From Gavia stellata (taxonomy: Eukaryota > Chordata > Aves > Gaviiformes > Gaviidae), in assembly GCF_030936135.1 (NCBI RefSeq), contig NC_082637.1, forward strand, positions 11,297,001-11,361,000: a DNA stretch of 64,000 nt, given 5' to 3'. Below are positions 62,034 to 64,000 of the stretch, one piece after another. The notes beneath the pieces were generated by a model. It did not search any database and was not told the DNA's origin. It worked only from the letters and a program-made list of their open reading frames with translations. Both the position numbers and the translations under genes were made by a program. Position 1 is the first letter of the stretch. Each line of letters opens with the position of its first letter.

Positions 62034-64000
62034 GTGAGTTTCTTGCAGTGGGGACTGCTGCTCACATCTGTGCGACCCTGGGATGCGGGCACTGGACCAC
62101 ACGCCTCGAAGGAGCAGAAGCATCAGCGTCTGCAGCCCAGAGCCTGCACCCTGTCCCTACCTGCCCCCCATCTGCCCGTCCCATTTGACTTGGAATATTC
62201 TTGTTTTTCCTCAACCTTACCTAGAATTTGAGACCAGACACAGGGGCTGGTATCTGCCCAGGTTCCTTTTCCTCATTCATGAACACAGGTCATTCAATAC
62301 TGCTCCAGCCTGAGCGATGCTTTAAAGACAGTGGTTTGCCAAAGAGGAGCCCTGCCACCGTCACAGCGTGCAGCAGCAATGCCAGGGCCCATGGTGCAGC
62401 CCAGCCCCTCTCCCCGAGCCCGGCACATTGAACACTCTATTTGTGTTCCCGTCCAGCAGCAGCAATTTCTCCTCCCCACCTCCCTCCCGCTCCCCACCCT
62501 CCTTCAGGCTGTACATTCAGTGCCACTGCCCTCACCGAAGGTTGAAGCAAAGCGAGGAATTAGTTTGGGGCTGTATTTTCTTGAGCGCTGATTCTTCCAG
62601 CCCCTTCTCACATGGAGACGCTGCTGCTCTCCTCGTTTGCTCCCTAATTAGGCAGCACTGTAACTTTTCCCTCTTTGATCACTCTCTTCCAGCAAATTGG
62701 ATGGTGGCATTTGCCAAGTCTTGCTTTCACCTTAACCCACTGCCATCCCCCACCAGGCTCAGATGTATTTGCTTTGCGATGGTCCAGCCAGAGACAACCG
62801 CAACCGGCTTTATCTTGGTGCCTTGCAGCAGCTCTGGGCGCTGTGTGACAGGATGAATCTTCTCTGCAATCCTCACCGTGGGCAACAGGACATGCCTTTG
62901 GGAATTAGAGCCCTAGTGCTCCAGATGTGGCCCCACAGCTGGCCAGCTGTGCAGGGCTTCCAGACACCTTTGCATCCCCAGGCATCTGGCTTCTCTGGAG
63001 CTCCTGCTCACAGGGCTGCTCGCAAGCGTTGGTGGGTGCTGGGGAATAGCCAAACCCTCTGCCCTGTCCATTAGTCTGGGTTGAGAAGAGATCATGAGGC
63101 TGCCCCTGCTCTCAGGGTGTCCTCTCAAGCCAGTGTTACAGAGGGGGATGTGGCAAGCACAGCCCCGAGCCCAGGCACTGCAGGTGATGAGCAGGAGCCC
63201 TGTTTCATCCTGAGCAAGCACAGGTGGAGCAGGACAGCAGGTTAGTGGATGTGTTCCAGGCCACCCAGGCAAGACCAATCTCCTTTCCCTGAGGAGGACA
63301 ATGCAAAACCTCCTGCACAGACCAGCTACTACAGACATCTCTGCCAGGCAGGAGAGGATGAATGTGCCCAGATACCACGGTGATGGGCACCCAGGGAGAC
63401 CAGATTAAACAGAAACCTCCAAGGACTGCCCTCTGGGCCAAAGACACATGAGAAAGCTGCTTCACTTGCAGATGGCAACCCATAACACACTGTTAACCAC
63501 TGGCCTCTTCATACACCACCACGTCCCCCTGCCCCATCTCCCCACATGCCGCCTCCAAGCAAGAAACGGGCAGAGGTAAAGCATCCTTGCTCTGGCCTCC
63601 AGCCAGGGCACCACATGCTCAACCAGTCCCTGCCAGCATCCCCAGCTCGCTCACTACTGCATCCCCTCCCAGTTCAACCTCAACACTGGCTGGTGCCTCA
63701 GGCTCCTGATGAAAAGCTGCAGTCAGGGCTGTTCCCTGCCAGCTGGGGCTTCATGCTGGCAGCAGCCGGCATTGACCTGCAGATCCAGAGAGCCATGACA
63801 GGGCGGCCACAGTGCCATACAGCAGGGCCGAGGGCTGCCAAGCATGAAGCCCCATGAGACTGAGCTGAGACACTCAGGGGCAGGCAGCCCCACACGTCTC
63901 CATTTGCTTGTAAAGACGAGACTGGAGCATCTCAGCATCCTCCAGCACGCCAGAGGGGGTGCTTGGAAATATTCCTCCCTTCCCTTCTCCTTCTGTACAG
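62034..64000. other. Intergenic; no gene recognised
   Basis: AT-richer sequence at about 62560-62720. A stretch near 62900-62945 (GTGCTCCAGATGTGGCCCCA) resembles the antisense CR1 landmark 'ctccaggtgtggcctca', so it may be a relic CR1. No exon is supported to the window edge. Confidence 0.4.

Noticed and set aside
62757-62850. Exon-like stretch beginning after CCCACCAG (frame MYLLCDGPARDNRNRLYLG)
   Set aside because: Acceptor is reasonable but no convincing donor follows, and the downstream sequence looks like relic CR1.

Overview
This is a vertebrate nuclear window, almost certainly from a bird. The evidence is many CR1 LINE fragments (two retain recognisable reverse-transcriptase reading frames), the avian-style endogenous retrovirus leader, and very compact GC-rich introns. 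The gene order, a CCR7-ligand chemokine on the minus strand followed by PHF24 on the plus strand, matches human 9p13. That region corresponds to the avian Z chromosome, so Z linkage is likely but inferred.

Layout. (1) 2973-4036, minus: a complete three-coding-exon CC chemokine, best called CCL21-like. It has a TATA box, an ISRE-type IRF site and a kappa-B site stacked just upstream. (2) 4.2-23.7 kb: intergenic. It holds degraded CR1 pieces, a minus-strand ERV remnant at 13.1-14.4 kb next to a CR1 copy, and two diverged copies of an unidentified ~300-bp repeat about 5.3 kb apart. (3) 23.8-26.4 kb, minus: a 73-codon AT-richer small ORF with a TATA-like box, a CR1 fragment, then a decayed protein-coding region. 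Two motifs in that region resemble the FAM205/SPATA31 family, and FAM205A (SPATA31F1) lies between CCL21 and PHF24, on the CCL21 strand, in mammals. This is the most unexpected item in the window. (4) 26.4-45.8 kb: intergenic with several islands of AT-rich, homeodomain-site-rich sequence that look like candidate enhancers, plus simple repeats. A CpG-rich patch with four CACGTG boxes at 44.2-44.9 kb is a candidate PHF24 promoter. (5) 45862-49384, plus: all seven coding exons of PHF24 (GINIP/KIAA1045), 400 codons, with one apparent GC-AG intron. (6) 49.6-50.45 kb: a 12-unit, ~66-bp G-rich minisatellite in the PHF24 3' flank. (7) 50.5-64 kb: intergenic, with another CR1 copy at 53.2-54.1 kb, small tandem repeats, isolated polyadenylation-like signals and one possible exon.

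The two intact genes are not functionally linked. The chemokine guides CCR7-bearing lymphocytes and dendritic cells, whereas PHF24 is a neuronal G-alpha-i-interacting protein. They are neighbours by conserved synteny. Most long open frames here come from GC-rich noncoding sequence and are not reported as genes.
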